The notes under the pieces are model-generated. The model had not been told where the DNA came from and did not search any database. It saw only the letters and a program-made list of their open reading frames with translations. A DNA stretch of 64,000 bases from Streptacidiphilus jeojiense (GTDB lineage Bacteria > Actinomycetota > Actinomycetes > Streptomycetales > Streptomycetaceae). Below are positions 50,390 to 58,119 of the stretch, piece after piece; position 1 is the first letter of the stretch; each line of letters starts with the position of its first letter. Position numbers and translations under genes: made by a program. The stretch spans positions 124,001 through 188,000 of the forward strand of contig NZ_JOEH01000003.1 in NCBI RefSeq assembly GCF_000719095.1, read 5' to 3'.

Positions 50390-51706
50390 GTGGCACGGTC
50401 CGGTGGACGAGCGGTGCCTCCTGCCATCGCAGCCTTCTGCGCGGTAGCTGCGCTGCTCATGGGCAGCGCAGCCCCAGCGCGGGCGGCGAGCCTTGACGTT
50501 CGAGACAAGGAGTGGTGGCTCACAAGCATGCACGCGACCGACCAGATGTGGCCGGTCTCGACAGGCAAGGGCATCACTGTTGCGGTGATTGACAGTGGAG
50601 TGAATGCAAGCCATCCAGACCTGGTGGGGCAGGTACTTGCGGGTCAAAATTTCTCCGGGCTGCCTGGTGGGGCTACTACTGACGTCGACAAGGAGAGCCA
50701 TGGCACCGGCATGGCGAGCCTGATTGCTGGTACTGGAAAGGGACTGAACGGCAAGGGCATGTATGGCCTAGCCCCCGGAGTGAAGATTCTTCCGCTGCGG
50801 ATCGTAGGAAAGGGCGACAACGAAGCTGCGTTCGCCGCGAACTACTCCCCGCAACTGGCTGCGGCTATCAGAGCCGGGGCGGACAGTAGCGCCAAGATCT
50901 TGAGTATCTCGCAAGCTCAGATCGAGGATGAACCGAACGTCCGCAGCGCCGTGGCTTATGCACTATCTAAAGGGAAACTGGTTGTAGCGGGTGTCGGCAA
51001 CAACGCCAAGATCGGGAATCCGGTCGAATATCCTGCTGCCTTCCCCGGTGTTGCGGCGGTCGGCTCCATCAATGCGAAGAGCCAGGTTGCCTCATACTCC
51101 GAGTATGGCCCGCAGGTAGACTTCACTGCCCCAGGCGACGGCATGTACAACGCATGCAACGGCCCGACTGGGTATTGCTACTCAAGTGGCACCAGCGATG
51201 CCACCGCCATCTTCTCCGCCTCCGCTGCCCTCCTCTGGTCCGCTCATCCCTCCTGGACTGCGGACCAGGTACTCAACGTCCTCAAGAACACGGCCAGCCA
51301 AGGCGACCAACCCGGCGTGCAGGATCCGTACTACGGCTACGGCATCATCCGTCCCCGGATCGCTCTCACCAACCCCGGCGACCCCGGTCCCGCTGACGTC
51401 AACCCGCTGACCTCGCAGACCACGGCCAGCAGCTCCGCCGCTCCGAGTGGCAGCGCTGCCGCGCCCGTCGTGTCGGGTACCCCGGCGGCGACTGCGTCGG
51501 CAAGCGCCGCGCCGCAGGCGGCTGCGAAGAAGTCCGGTGGCAGTACCGGTCTGTTCATCGGCATCGGTGTCGGCGTCGTGGTCGTCCTCGGCGCAGTTGC
51601 CGCCTTCGTCCTGCGCAGCAGGAACAAGCGCCCCGGCCCCCCGCCGCCCCCGCCCTCCGCCCCGTCCAACCCGTACGGGCACCTCCCCGACCCGTACCGA
51701 CAGTAG
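50390..51706 (+). CDS. mycP: Mycosin: type VII secretion-associated subtilisin-like protease
   Basis: This is a 438-residue S8 protease. A signal peptide ('AIAAFCAVAALLMGSAAPAR') leads to a catalytic domain with Asp in 'ITVAVIDSGVNASHPDL', His in 'ESHGTGMASLIAGTG' and Ser in 'YSSGTSDATAIFSASAALLW'. A Ser/Ala-rich linker, one C-terminal transmembrane helix ('GLFIGIGVGVVVVLGAVAAF') and a Pro-rich cytoplasmic tail follow. This is the MycP architecture. Mycosins sit at the outer face of ESX systems, and the protein is needed for complex stability and substrate processing. GTG 50390 has AAGGAGAG upstream. The catalytic half looks less GC-rich than the tail. Confidence 0.93.
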   Translation: MARSGGRAVPPAIAAFCAVAALLMGSAAPARAASLDVRDKEWWLTSMHATDQMWPVSTGKGITVAVIDSGVNASHPDLVGQVLAGQNFSGLPGGATTDVDKESHGTGMASLIAGTGKGLNGKGMYGLAPGVKILPLRIVGKGDNEAAFAANYSPQLAAAIRAGADSSAKILSISQAQIEDEPNVRSAVAYALSKGKLVVAGVGNNAKIGNPVEYPAAFPGVAAVGSINAKSQVASYSEYGPQVDFTAPGDGMYNACNGPTGYCYSSGTSDATAIFSASAALLWSAHPSWTADQVLNVLKNTASQGDQPGVQDPYYGYGIIRPRIALTNPGDPGPADVNPLTSQTTASSSAAPSGSAAAPVVSGTPAATASASAAPQAAAKKSGGSTGLFIGIGVGVVVVLGAVAAFVLRSRNKRPGPPPPPPSAPSNPYGHLPDPYRQ

Positions 51707-51846
51707 CAAACCTACCGATTCTCCTTCCTGGTCAGAGAAATTCGTGTACGGCTCTACGGTGCACCGGTAGTCTGCTGGGTCCTAGGCGGACACGCGATGG
51801 AGATGTCCAACCATGAGTCCAACCTGGATCAATCGGGGGTCAGAGG

Positions 51847-52611
51847 ATGGATGATGCGCTCCAGCGCCTTGAAGCGCTGCAGGAGAAGTTGACGGACACG
51901 CTGGACTTCATCGGCAGACTCGAGCAGATTCCGCTGCCCACTGCCGAGGCGACGGACCGATCCGGCGCGGTAACGGTGCGGTTGGCCCTGGACGGATTGC
52001 CGGAGTCTGTTCGACTGCACGCGGGTTGGCGGCGGACGACATCGGCCTCGGCGCTCGGCTCCGCTGTCGTTGAGGCGGCTCAGCTGGCCGTAGCGGAACG
52101 GGTGACGCAGTGGAGCCGCGATCTTGTCGCCAAGGGAATCGCCGGACCGCAGCAGCAGCTCACTAGCCCGAGCGGAGGCGTCACGAGCAGTGTGCCCACA
52201 CCACGGCTGAGTGGCCATCAGCCCCCCTCTCCGAGCGTTCGCGAGCCGTCGGAGATCGTAGAAGATCTTCTTGTGACGCTGGCGGTAATGGAGCAGGCAC
52301 TGGCATCCTCCTCCGCCGGGTCCACGGCTCAACGAGGCACTGCGGCGGATGGACGGGTGAGGGTACAGCTGTCAGCGCAGACCCTTCAGTCGTGCGAGTT
52401 CGATCAGGGCTGGCTTGCGACGGTGTCCGACAACGAGGTTGAGTCCGCGCTGCAAGCCGCAGTCGCCTCAGCCCGCTCGGCGATGGCAGCCGCACCGGAG
52501 AACGCAGCCGCTCGACTTGGCAGACGTTCGGACGAACTGATCGGCGAAATCACGGCTGCGCTTGAACGCAGAGGTGCCGGGACGCGGACCTTGCCGGAAG
52601 GGGCTTGCTGA
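51847..52611 (+). CDS. Tandem YbaB/EbfC-like protein in the type VII locus
   Basis: This 254-residue protein appears to contain two copies of a YbaB/EbfC-like unit: residues ~37-92 ('SGAVTVRLALDGLPESVRLH', 'ALGSAVVEAAQLAVAERV') and ~165-212 ('DGRVRVQLSAQTLQSCEFDQ', 'EVESALQAAVASARSAM'). A Pro/Ser-rich spacer joins them. Single YbaB-like nucleoid proteins are common beside WXG100 genes in actinobacteria; a tandem copy is unusual. They bind DNA or act as dimers, so the tandem could be a built-in dimer. Its stop overlaps the next ATG (TGATG). AGAGG precedes the start. Confidence 0.65.
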   Translation: MDDALQRLEALQEKLTDTLDFIGRLEQIPLPTAEATDRSGAVTVRLALDGLPESVRLHAGWRRTTSASALGSAVVEAAQLAVAERVTQWSRDLVAKGIAGPQQQLTSPSGGVTSSVPTPRLSGHQPPSPSVREPSEIVEDLLVTLAVMEQALASSSAGSTAQRGTAADGRVRVQLSAQTLQSCEFDQGWLATVSDNEVESALQAAVASARSAMAAAPENAAARLGRRSDELIGEITAALERRGAGTRTLPEGAC

Positions 52612-52925
52612 TGCCGGCCGCCGAAGACGGATATGCGGTGCCGGACGGCACCCTGGAACAGGAGGCCGGTGTATGGGACAGCGATGCCGATCAGTTGCAG
52701 AGCATTGCGTCGAAGGCTGGAGGCCTTCGGCTTGACCGCGTTACGGCCGGGATCTTTCAGATGATCGTCACCGCCCACGATGACCTGGTATCGACCGTGT
52801 CCGCGCGTGCGAACGAGGGCAGCTCGGAGATGCACCGAATCGCGCAGGCCCTGCGTACAACGGATCGTGGCTACCGCGAGCAAGAGGCCTCCACGGCTCA
52901 GTCGTTCAAGGCACTCCAGCGTTGA
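52611..52925 (+). CDS. ESX/EspC-like small helical protein
   Basis: This 104-residue protein starts 'MPAAEDGYAVPDGTLEQEAG'. It continues with two long helices ('WDSDADQLQSIASKAGGLRL', 'FQMIVTAHDDLVSTVSARAN', 'MHRIAQALRTTDRGYREQEA'). The length, the lack of a signal peptide and the helical-hairpin pattern fit the EspC/DUF2580-type WXG100 relatives. The C-terminal 'YREQEASTAQSF' has the YxxxD/E-like export signal layout. The ATG overlaps the upstream stop, indicating translational coupling. Confidence 0.7.
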   Translation: MPAAEDGYAVPDGTLEQEAGVWDSDADQLQSIASKAGGLRLDRVTAGIFQMIVTAHDDLVSTVSARANEGSSEMHRIAQALRTTDRGYREQEASTAQSFKALQR

Positions 52926-52943
52926 CGGACCCAAGGGGGAAGC

Positions 52944-53675
52944 ATGTTCAGTCCTTCGCAGTACCAGGAAGCCACGTCGAAGCTCGGGGAGCAGCCTCGC
53001 ATCCTCCATCTGCATGCGTCTGAGCTGGAGGTGAAGGCTCAACATCTCGCGGACGAGTGGTACATCCCGGAACCGGTGGCGGAGGTGATCCTCGAGCTGG
53101 TGAGCCGGATCAACACCACGACCGAGCAGTTGATCAGCATGTTCGAGGATGCGCTGGAAAGCATCGGGGCCCCCTGGTCGATGTGGGAGAACCATCATGG
53201 ATGGCAGAGCTTGCGCGGGTCCGCGACTGGAGTGGCTGCCAATGTGACTCCTTCCACGCTGGGCTCGGTCGGATCATGGACGGGGGCGGCCGCTACCGCT
53301 TACACCCAAGCGATCGGTCCGCAGTCGGCAGCAGCTGCGCGGTTGGGCTCTATTGCCGACAAGGTCCAGGGGTTGCTGGCATCGTGCGCCGAGGGCGGAG
53401 CGCTGTTCTACCTCGGGCTACTTGTCGAAGCGGTCCAGCTGCTGTTTGCCTACGGGGTCGCATCAGCGGCGACGGCTACCGGGGTCGCCGCCCCGGGCGG
53501 ACTGGTAGTCGCGCTCGGCGGCAGTGCCGCGGTCCTCACTGCTGTGGTGGCTCTGGTCTCCGCCCTGACGAACTTCGCCAAGGGGCAGGCTGACGCACTC
53601 TCCGATCTCCAGAACGAAGCCGTGGATCAGAGCGCATTCCCATTCGGGCACTGGCCGAAGGCCGTCAATGTCTGA
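52944..53675 (+). CDS. WXG100-like protein with C-terminal hydrophobic region
   Basis: This is a 243-residue protein. Two N-terminal helices ('LHLHASELEVKAQHLADEWY', 'VILELVSRINTTTEQLISMF') precede a WXG-like turn ('GSVGSWTGAAATAYTQAI'). A hydrophobic, glycine-rich region with one or two membrane-compatible helices follows ('GALFYLGLLVEAVQLLFAYG', 'SAAVLTAVVALVSALTNFAK'). This resembles type VII substrates with membrane-active C-termini. An 8-nt overlap with the next gene suggests the two proteins are made together. Export or toxicity is inferred only. Confidence 0.65.
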   Translation: MFSPSQYQEATSKLGEQPRILHLHASELEVKAQHLADEWYIPEPVAEVILELVSRINTTTEQLISMFEDALESIGAPWSMWENHHGWQSLRGSATGVAANVTPSTLGSVGSWTGAAATAYTQAIGPQSAAAARLGSIADKVQGLLASCAEGGALFYLGLLVEAVQLLFAYGVASAATATGVAAPGGLVVALGGSAAVLTAVVALVSALTNFAKGQADALSDLQNEAVDQSAFPFGHWPKAVNV

Positions 53676-54456
53676 CAGCGGTCACTACACGGATGGACCG
53701 GGAGGTCCGCGCAGGCAGGGATGGCAGCCCCCGCCCTCCGGCAACGTCGTCGTCGACGAGACCGGCTGGCCGGTAGGCAGCGTGATGGCGCGGCGGGCCA
53801 GGGCCGCGGCGAACGCGTCCAAGATCTGGGTCACTTGCCGATTCCTCAGCGTGGTCCTTGTCGAAGTCTGTTTTCTGGTCCCCCTGATCGTCTGGCTGAC
53901 CAGTGGCAGCGCGGCTCGACGGGCAGTGTTCTACGGAAACGACCCCACGGAAGGAATCAGCAGGGGGCTGATGCCGCTGTTCGCCGTCGGGCTGATCGTC
54001 GTTCTGCTCTTCGTGATCCGTCCGACGACGGGAAGGCCGCTCGTTCTTTATCCGATCGGCATGTGCGCTGCCTTGCTGTGGGAGCCCAGCGGCGCGGCGA
54101 AGGCTGTGGGGAATGTGTACCCGTCGACTGGCGTCGGTCTGACGGTTCTGGCCGGGGTGACGACGGGTGTCTCGGTCTGCGCGCTGTTCCCTCCGCCGCG
54201 GCCGATGGCCTTCCGTGTCCTGCTGGCCCTGGCCTGGGTGGCGGCATGGAGTTGGTGCGGGATGGTGGGCCAGGCCCTGGCAGGGGTCGGTGGACAGATC
54301 TCCGGGAGTTCCGACCCGCGAGCGGAGCAGGCGCTGGGCTGGCTGCTGATCATCGGCTCAGTGCTGATGCTCTTCGCTGTGCTCCCCTGCCTCTCGCCGA
54401 GGAGTTGGCCCCCGCGCTCACCCCTTGGGGTGAATGGAAGGCGAATCGCTTCCTGA
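53668..54456 (+). CDS. Integral membrane protein of the type VII locus
   Basis: This 262-residue protein has a ~60-residue Pro/Gly-rich cytoplasmic N-terminus. About five to six transmembrane helices follow ('VVLVEVCFLVPLIVWLTSGS', 'LMPLFAVGLIVVLLFVIRPT', 'TGVGLTVLAGVTTGVSVCAL', 'ALGWLLIIGSVLMLFAVLPC'). No enzyme motif is visible. Its ATG lies inside the end of the WXG-like gene (8-nt overlap), so it could be an immunity or membrane partner of that protein. It is not recognisable as EccB, EccD or EccE. Confidence 0.7.
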   Translation: MSDSGHYTDGPGGPRRQGWQPPPSGNVVVDETGWPVGSVMARRARAAANASKIWVTCRFLSVVLVEVCFLVPLIVWLTSGSAARRAVFYGNDPTEGISRGLMPLFAVGLIVVLLFVIRPTTGRPLVLYPIGMCAALLWEPSGAAKAVGNVYPSTGVGLTVLAGVTTGVSVCALFPPPRPMAFRVLLALAWVAAWSWCGMVGQALAGVGGQISGSSDPRAEQALGWLLIIGSVLMLFAVLPCLSPRSWPPRSPLGVNGRRIAS

Positions 54457-54513
54457 CTCTCCGTTGCTTTCTAGGCTTCTCGGTGACGGAGTGTCATCTC
54501 GGGAGGGTCTTCC

Positions 54514-54837
54514 ATGGACGTCATCGAGGGCGGTGGGCTGGCGGTTCGGCCGGAGGTGTTGGACGCGGAGGCGAGTGCGCTCAACTCGGCGGCGCTTCAG
54601 GTCGAATCCGCGGTGCGACGTGGGCTCGGAGAGATCGCGGCGGCCGGGGGAGCGCTCGCGGGCTGGCGGGCCGGGGCTGCGTTGGAGGAGTGTGCTGCGG
54701 CCTGGGCCGTGCGCCTGGCGGCCGTGGTCGCGGCGTTGGACGGGCATGCCGGGCGATTGCGGGTCAGCGCGCGGAACTACCGCGAGGCCGATGCGGCGGT
54801 GCGGGCCTCCATGGCGATTCAGCCGGTGCTCCCATGA
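54514..54837 (+). CDS. ESX/EspC-like small helical protein
   Basis: This is a 107-residue Ala-rich helical protein ('VLDAEASALNSAALQVESAV', 'ECAAAWAVRLAAVVAALDGH', 'RLRVSARNYREADAAVRASM'). It has the two-helix layout and the C-terminal YxxxD-like motif ('NYREADAAV') used as a type VII export signal. It is probably the partner of the downstream fusion protein, whose start overlaps its stop (ATGA), as ESX substrates are commonly encoded in pairs. GGGAGG precedes the ATG by about 9 nt. Confidence 0.75.
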   Translation: MDVIEGGGLAVRPEVLDAEASALNSAALQVESAVRRGLGEIAAAGGALAGWRAGAALEECAAAWAVRLAAVVAALDGHAGRLRVSARNYREADAAVRASMAIQPVLP

Positions 54838-56351
54838 GTCCGACACCGGGGCAGGTGGCCGAGCTGCAAGTCGGAGCCATGGCCGCAGCGGGCCGGGCCT
54901 GTGACGCACTGGCGCGGGAGTTGGCCGAGCAGGCCGCCGTGGTGAGTGGTGCTCGCTGCGCCACCGGTGAGGCATGGCAGGGCGAGGCCGCCTTCCGGGC
55001 CGGCCTTGCCGTCGACGCCGACCGGTTGCGGTTGATCGCGGCCGGGGAGCAGATGCAGGGGCTGGCCGTCCTGCTGACGCAGTACGCGGAGGAGTTGCGG
55101 GAGACGAGCGGCGCCGTGCGCGCGGTCCTGTGCAACGGCGACAGCAACGGCGCTGCCCTCGCCGTCGCGATGGCGAAGGCGGCGGAAGTCGACGGGCGCT
55201 GCGCCGCAGAGTTGTTGCGTTCGGCTGCGCAGGCCAGGGACGGCAGCGCGTTGGACCTGCCCACCGCCACCACGCAACTAGCCTCTGCCACCGCGCTGGT
55301 GGCCGGTTCGCTGCCCCCTCGCGGCAGCAGTCCCGCCCAGGTCCGGGACTGGTGGTGGCAGCGCAGCGCCGACGAGCGGCGGATGATCATCGCCGACGCG
55401 CCACAGCTCATCGGCGGTCTGGACGGCATCCCCTGCGCGGACCGGGACCGCGCCAATCGGGTGCTGCTCGACCGTCTCATCGACACGGAGGGGGACGTGT
55501 CCCGCCGCGCCGCCCTCACCGCCGTCAGGGAGCGGCTTAGGTACCGGCGGGACGGGGCGCCGTCGACGCTGCTGCTCTCGATCGGTGTCGAGGGCCAGGG
55601 CCGTGCCGTGCTCGCCTTCGGCGATCCGGACCGGGCGGCCGACGTCGCCGTCTATGTCCCCGGAATGGGGACAACTCTGGCCGACGTCGCCGGCAAGGAC
55701 GGGGCCCGCGCCCTGGCCGTCCACGACGCGGCAGCGGCGCTGGCCCCCCGCTTGCGGCCGACCTCCTCGGTGGTCTGGCTCGGCTACGACCCGCCGTCCG
55801 GCTTTCCCGAAGGCGCCTCGCCTGCCCGAGCCATGGCCGGTGCGCCCCACTACGGACGCTTCCTGGCCGGGCTGCGGGCCACCACCGCCCGGGGCACGCC
55901 GCCCCATCTCACCGCCATCGGCCACAGCTACGGGTCGCTGCTGGTCGGCAAGGCCGCGCAACGGCCCGGCGGGATCGCCGCCGACGAGATCGTCCTGCTC
56001 GGCAGCCCGGGGACGGGGGCGGTCCGCGCGGAGCAGCTCGGCATGGAGCCGGGGCACGTCTGGGCCGCTGCCGCCCCGGACGACCCGGTCACCGAGCGGC
56101 TGCCGGCCCCACCGCGACTGCTGGCCTCGCTGCTGGCAGGACATGCGCCGGCGGCACTGCTCCCGGTGCAGCTGGGGGCGTCGCACCGGGCCCGGGGCTG
56201 GTTCGGCACCCGCCCCGCCGATCCCGCCTTCGGGGCCCGCCTGCTCCCCGCCGAGGACGGTCCCGACGGCAACCCGCACTCCCACTACCTCGACCCCGGC
56301 AGCCCCACCCTGGCCGCCCTCGCGGCCGTGGTCACGGCCCCGCCGCCGTGA
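54834..56351 (+). CDS. Alpha/beta hydrolase (DUF1023) with WXG-like N-terminal helices
   Basis: This is a 505-residue protein. Residues 1-~190 form an all-helical ESX-like region ('QVAELQVGAMAAAGRACDAL', 'TGEAWQGEAAFRAGLAVDAD'), and residues ~230-480 a DUF1023 alpha/beta hydrolase. The nucleophile lies in 'HLTAIGHSYGSLLVGKAAQR', an Asp candidate in 'AAAPDDPVTERL' and a His in 'NPHSHYLDPGSPTL'. No signal peptide is seen. DUF1023 proteins are frequent cargo of actinobacterial type VII systems. Esterase or lipase action on a cell-envelope or target-cell substrate is inferred. Start overlaps the small EspC-like gene by 4 nt, which suggests a co-secreted pair. It is the last gene before tRNA-Thr. 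Confidence 0.8.
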   Translation: MSPTPGQVAELQVGAMAAAGRACDALARELAEQAAVVSGARCATGEAWQGEAAFRAGLAVDADRLRLIAAGEQMQGLAVLLTQYAEELRETSGAVRAVLCNGDSNGAALAVAMAKAAEVDGRCAAELLRSAAQARDGSALDLPTATTQLASATALVAGSLPPRGSSPAQVRDWWWQRSADERRMIIADAPQLIGGLDGIPCADRDRANRVLLDRLIDTEGDVSRRAALTAVRERLRYRRDGAPSTLLLSIGVEGQGRAVLAFGDPDRAADVAVYVPGMGTTLADVAGKDGARALAVHDAAAALAPRLRPTSSVVWLGYDPPSGFPEGASPARAMAGAPHYGRFLAGLRATTARGTPPHLTAIGHSYGSLLVGKAAQRPGGIAADEIVLLGSPGTGAVRAEQLGMEPGHVWAAAAPDDPVTERLPAPPRLLASLLAGHAPAALLPVQLGASHRARGWFGTRPADPAFGARLLPAEDGPDGNPHSHYLDPGSPTLAALAAVVTAPPP

Positions 56352-56416
56352 CGTCGAACGTGTGCGGGAGTGGATTTTGATGCTGGGGCGATGACCAGGT
56401 ATTGTCTTCCTCGTTC

Positions 56417-56489
56417 GCCCCTATAGCTCAGTCGGTAGAGCGTCTCCATGGTAAGGAGAAGGTCTGCGGTTCGATTCCGCATGGGGGCT
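56417..56489 (+). tRNA. tRNA-Thr (anticodon GGU)
   Basis: This is a complete cloverleaf: acceptor GCCCCTA pairs with TGGGGGC (one G-U pair), anticodon stem TCTCC/GGAGA encloses loop ATGGTAA with anticodon GGT at 56450-56452, and the T-arm is TGCGG-TTCGATT-CCGCA. The discriminator is T at 56489, and CCA is encoded at 56490-56492. It reads ACC and ACU. A strong terminator follows 12 nt after the gene. Confidence 0.95.
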
Positions 56490-56500
56490 CCAGCAGGACC

Positions 56501-56531
56501 GAAGGCCCCCCGCCACTGGCGGGGGGCCTTC
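56501..56531 (+). terminator. 14-bp hairpin terminator of tRNA-Thr
   Basis: GAAGGCCCCCCGCC (56501-56514) pairs perfectly with GGCGGGGGGCCTTC (56518-56531) around a 3-nt loop ACT. The very stable stem directly after the tRNA indicates a terminator despite the lack of a U tract. It may also serve the leftward kinase gene ending at 56589. Confidence 0.8.
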
Positions 56532-56588
56532 GTCGTACAAGCCGCACAACTGCACAGCCGTACAGCCGCGCAGCCGCATGACGCCCCC

Positions 56589-57236
56589 TCAGCTGCCGGG
56601 CACCACCAGGTCGTAGCGGTCGGCCGGGACGGCCTTCACCAGGTCGCCATTGGGGCGGTCGTTGCCCTCGACCCGGGAGCGGGCTCGGGCCGGCGACGAG
56701 CCGTTGCCCCGGTGGCGCCGGCCGAGCCGCTGCTCGCGCAGGGCGTCCGGGGCCTCGACGTACCAGAGCTGGTCCAGCAGCGCGGCGGCCTCGCGCCAGC
56801 CCGGCAGGTCCAGGCCGAGGTAGTTGCCCTCGGTGACGACCAGGCGGACGCCGGGGGCGATGACGTGCCGGGCGGCCACGGGCTCGTGCAGCAGCCGGTC
56901 GTAGTCGGGCGCGTAGACGTCGTGGTCGGCGGCCTCGGTCCCCTTGCCGACGCGGCGAAGCAGCGCCAGGTAGCCCTGGACGTCGAAGCTGGGCGCGGAG
57001 CCCTTGCGGTCGGCCAGCCCGAGCCGTTCCAACTGGGCGTTGGAGAGGTGGAAGCCGTCCAGCGGCAGCAGCGCCGCCGTCCCGGGGCCGAGCCGGGCGT
57101 CCACACCGTGGAGCAGCGCGGCCGCGAGGGTGGACTTGCCGGCCCCGGGCGGCCCGCACAGGCCGAGGAGCCGCCGCCCGGGCCGGTCCAGCAGACGGAC
57201 GGCCTCGTCGACGAGTTGGTGGGGTGCGGAGTGCAT
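56589..57236 (-). CDS. P-loop nucleoside/nucleotide kinase family protein (uridine kinase/PRK-like)
   Basis: This 215-residue protein has Walker A 'LLGLCGPPGAGKSTLAAALL', 'LLPLDGFHLSNAQLERLG' and 'FDVQGYLALLRRVGKGTEAA' (substrate-binding DGFH motif). 'VVTEGNYLGLDLPGWREAAA' is a Walker-B-like strand and 'LREQRLGRRHRGNGSSPARA' the lid. This is the layout of the PRK/uridine-kinase group, including FrcK/YggC-type sugar kinases and pantothenate-kinase-like proteins. The substrate is undetermined. ATG 57236 was chosen as the start that places the P-loop near residue 25, as in relatives. It is divergent from the atypical response regulator. Confidence 0.82.
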   Translation of the reverse strand: MHSAPHQLVDEAVRLLDRPGRRLLGLCGPPGAGKSTLAAALLHGVDARLGPGTAALLPLDGFHLSNAQLERLGLADRKGSAPSFDVQGYLALLRRVGKGTEAADHDVYAPDYDRLLHEPVAARHVIAPGVRLVVTEGNYLGLDLPGWREAAALLDQLWYVEAPDALREQRLGRRHRGNGSSPARARSRVEGNDRPNGDLVKAVPADRYDLVVPGS

Positions 57237-57353
57237 GCCCCCAGTTTGCCCGCACCCGTCCAGGGACTTCCCCAGCGCGGCATGCTGGCGGTACGTGTAC
57301 GGCATGGGCTGTGATGGTGCGTCACACCAAATGCGTCACTTCGAGGGGGAATC

Positions 57354-58025
57354 GTGGGCGTGCGGCTCGTGGTCGTTGACGACCACCGACTGCTGGCGGA
57401 GGCACTGGCGACCGCGCTGCAGCTGAGGGGGCACCGGATCCTCGCTGTGGGCACCCCGGTGGGTGCGGCGGCCGAACTGGTGCTGCACCGGCGCCCGGAG
57501 GTGTGCCTGCTGGGGGTCGCGCACCCGGAGGACGGCGCGTCCTTCGACGCGGTGCGCCGGATCCGCCGTGAGCGTCCGGAGGTGGGCGTCGTGGTGATGG
57601 GGGGCGCCGCGAGCCTGGCCGGGGTGGCTGCCGCGTTCGGGGCCGGGGCGGCCGGATACGTCCGCCAGGACGACCGGATCGAGGTGGTCGAGCGCGCCCT
57701 GACCAGAGTCAGGGCCGGGGAGGCCGCCGTGGCCCCGGAACTGCTGCAGGCGGCGTTCCAGCACCTGCTGCGCCCCTCGGCCGAGCCGGACGACGAGGCG
57801 GTGCGGCTGCTGCGGCTGCTGACCCGGCGCGAGGTGCAGGTGCTGATGCGGATCGCCGAGGGGGAGGACACCAGGGAGATCGCGGTGGGGATGTCCATCG
57901 CCCCCAGCACCGCCCGCACGCATGTGCAGCGGGTACTCATGAAGCTCGGCGCCCGGACCCGGCTGGAGGCGGCGGCGGTGGCGGCCCGGACCGGGCTGCT
58001 GGAACGGGTCGCCCAGGACGACTGA
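57354..58025 (+). CDS. LuxR-family regulator with degenerate receiver domain
   Basis: This 223-residue protein is organised as a NarL-type response regulator. The first acidic pair is kept ('LVVVDDHRLLAEALATALQL'). The usual phosphoacceptor Asp is Gly ('VCLLGVAHPEDG'), and the conserved Lys is Arg ('GYVRQDDRIE'). The LuxR HTH is intact ('LTRREVQVLMRIAEGEDTRE', 'SIAPSTARTHVQRVLMKLGA'). It therefore probably works without phosphorylation, and no histidine kinase is nearby. It lies just upstream of galT and resembles the regulator on the other side of the gal operon at 61601. Control of gal genes is only an inference from position. Confidence 0.85.
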   Translation: MGVRLVVVDDHRLLAEALATALQLRGHRILAVGTPVGAAAELVLHRRPEVCLLGVAHPEDGASFDAVRRIRRERPEVGVVVMGGAASLAGVAAAFGAGAAGYVRQDDRIEVVERALTRVRAGEAAVAPELLQAAFQHLLRPSAEPDDEAVRLLRLLTRREVQVLMRIAEGEDTREIAVGMSIAPSTARTHVQRVLMKLGARTRLEAAAVAARTGLLERVAQDD

Positions 58026-58048
58026 TCGCGACCGGCTCGTTCAGGGTG

Positions 58049-58077
58049 TTGACTCATGATGTGTTGTGTTTGAATAT
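58049..58077 (+). promoter_or_regulatory. Candidate gal operon promoter
   Basis: TTGACT (58049-58054) and GAATAT (58072-58077) are 17 nt apart, in a stretch clearly richer in A+T than its surroundings, 43 nt before the galT GTG. GT-rich direct repeats (TGTGTTGTGTTTG) lie between the two hexamers and could be bound by a regulator. Confidence 0.5.
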
Positions 58078-58119
58078 GTTGGTAAGGGGTTCGCCGTAGT
58101 GTGAAAAATGGAGCGCGTA

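Noticed and set aside
56417-56492. tRNA-Thr as attachment site of an integrated element covering the type VII locus
   Set aside because: No integrase gene and no second copy of the tRNA 3' end was seen between 46 and 57 kb, and the locus ends with ordinary overlapping genes.
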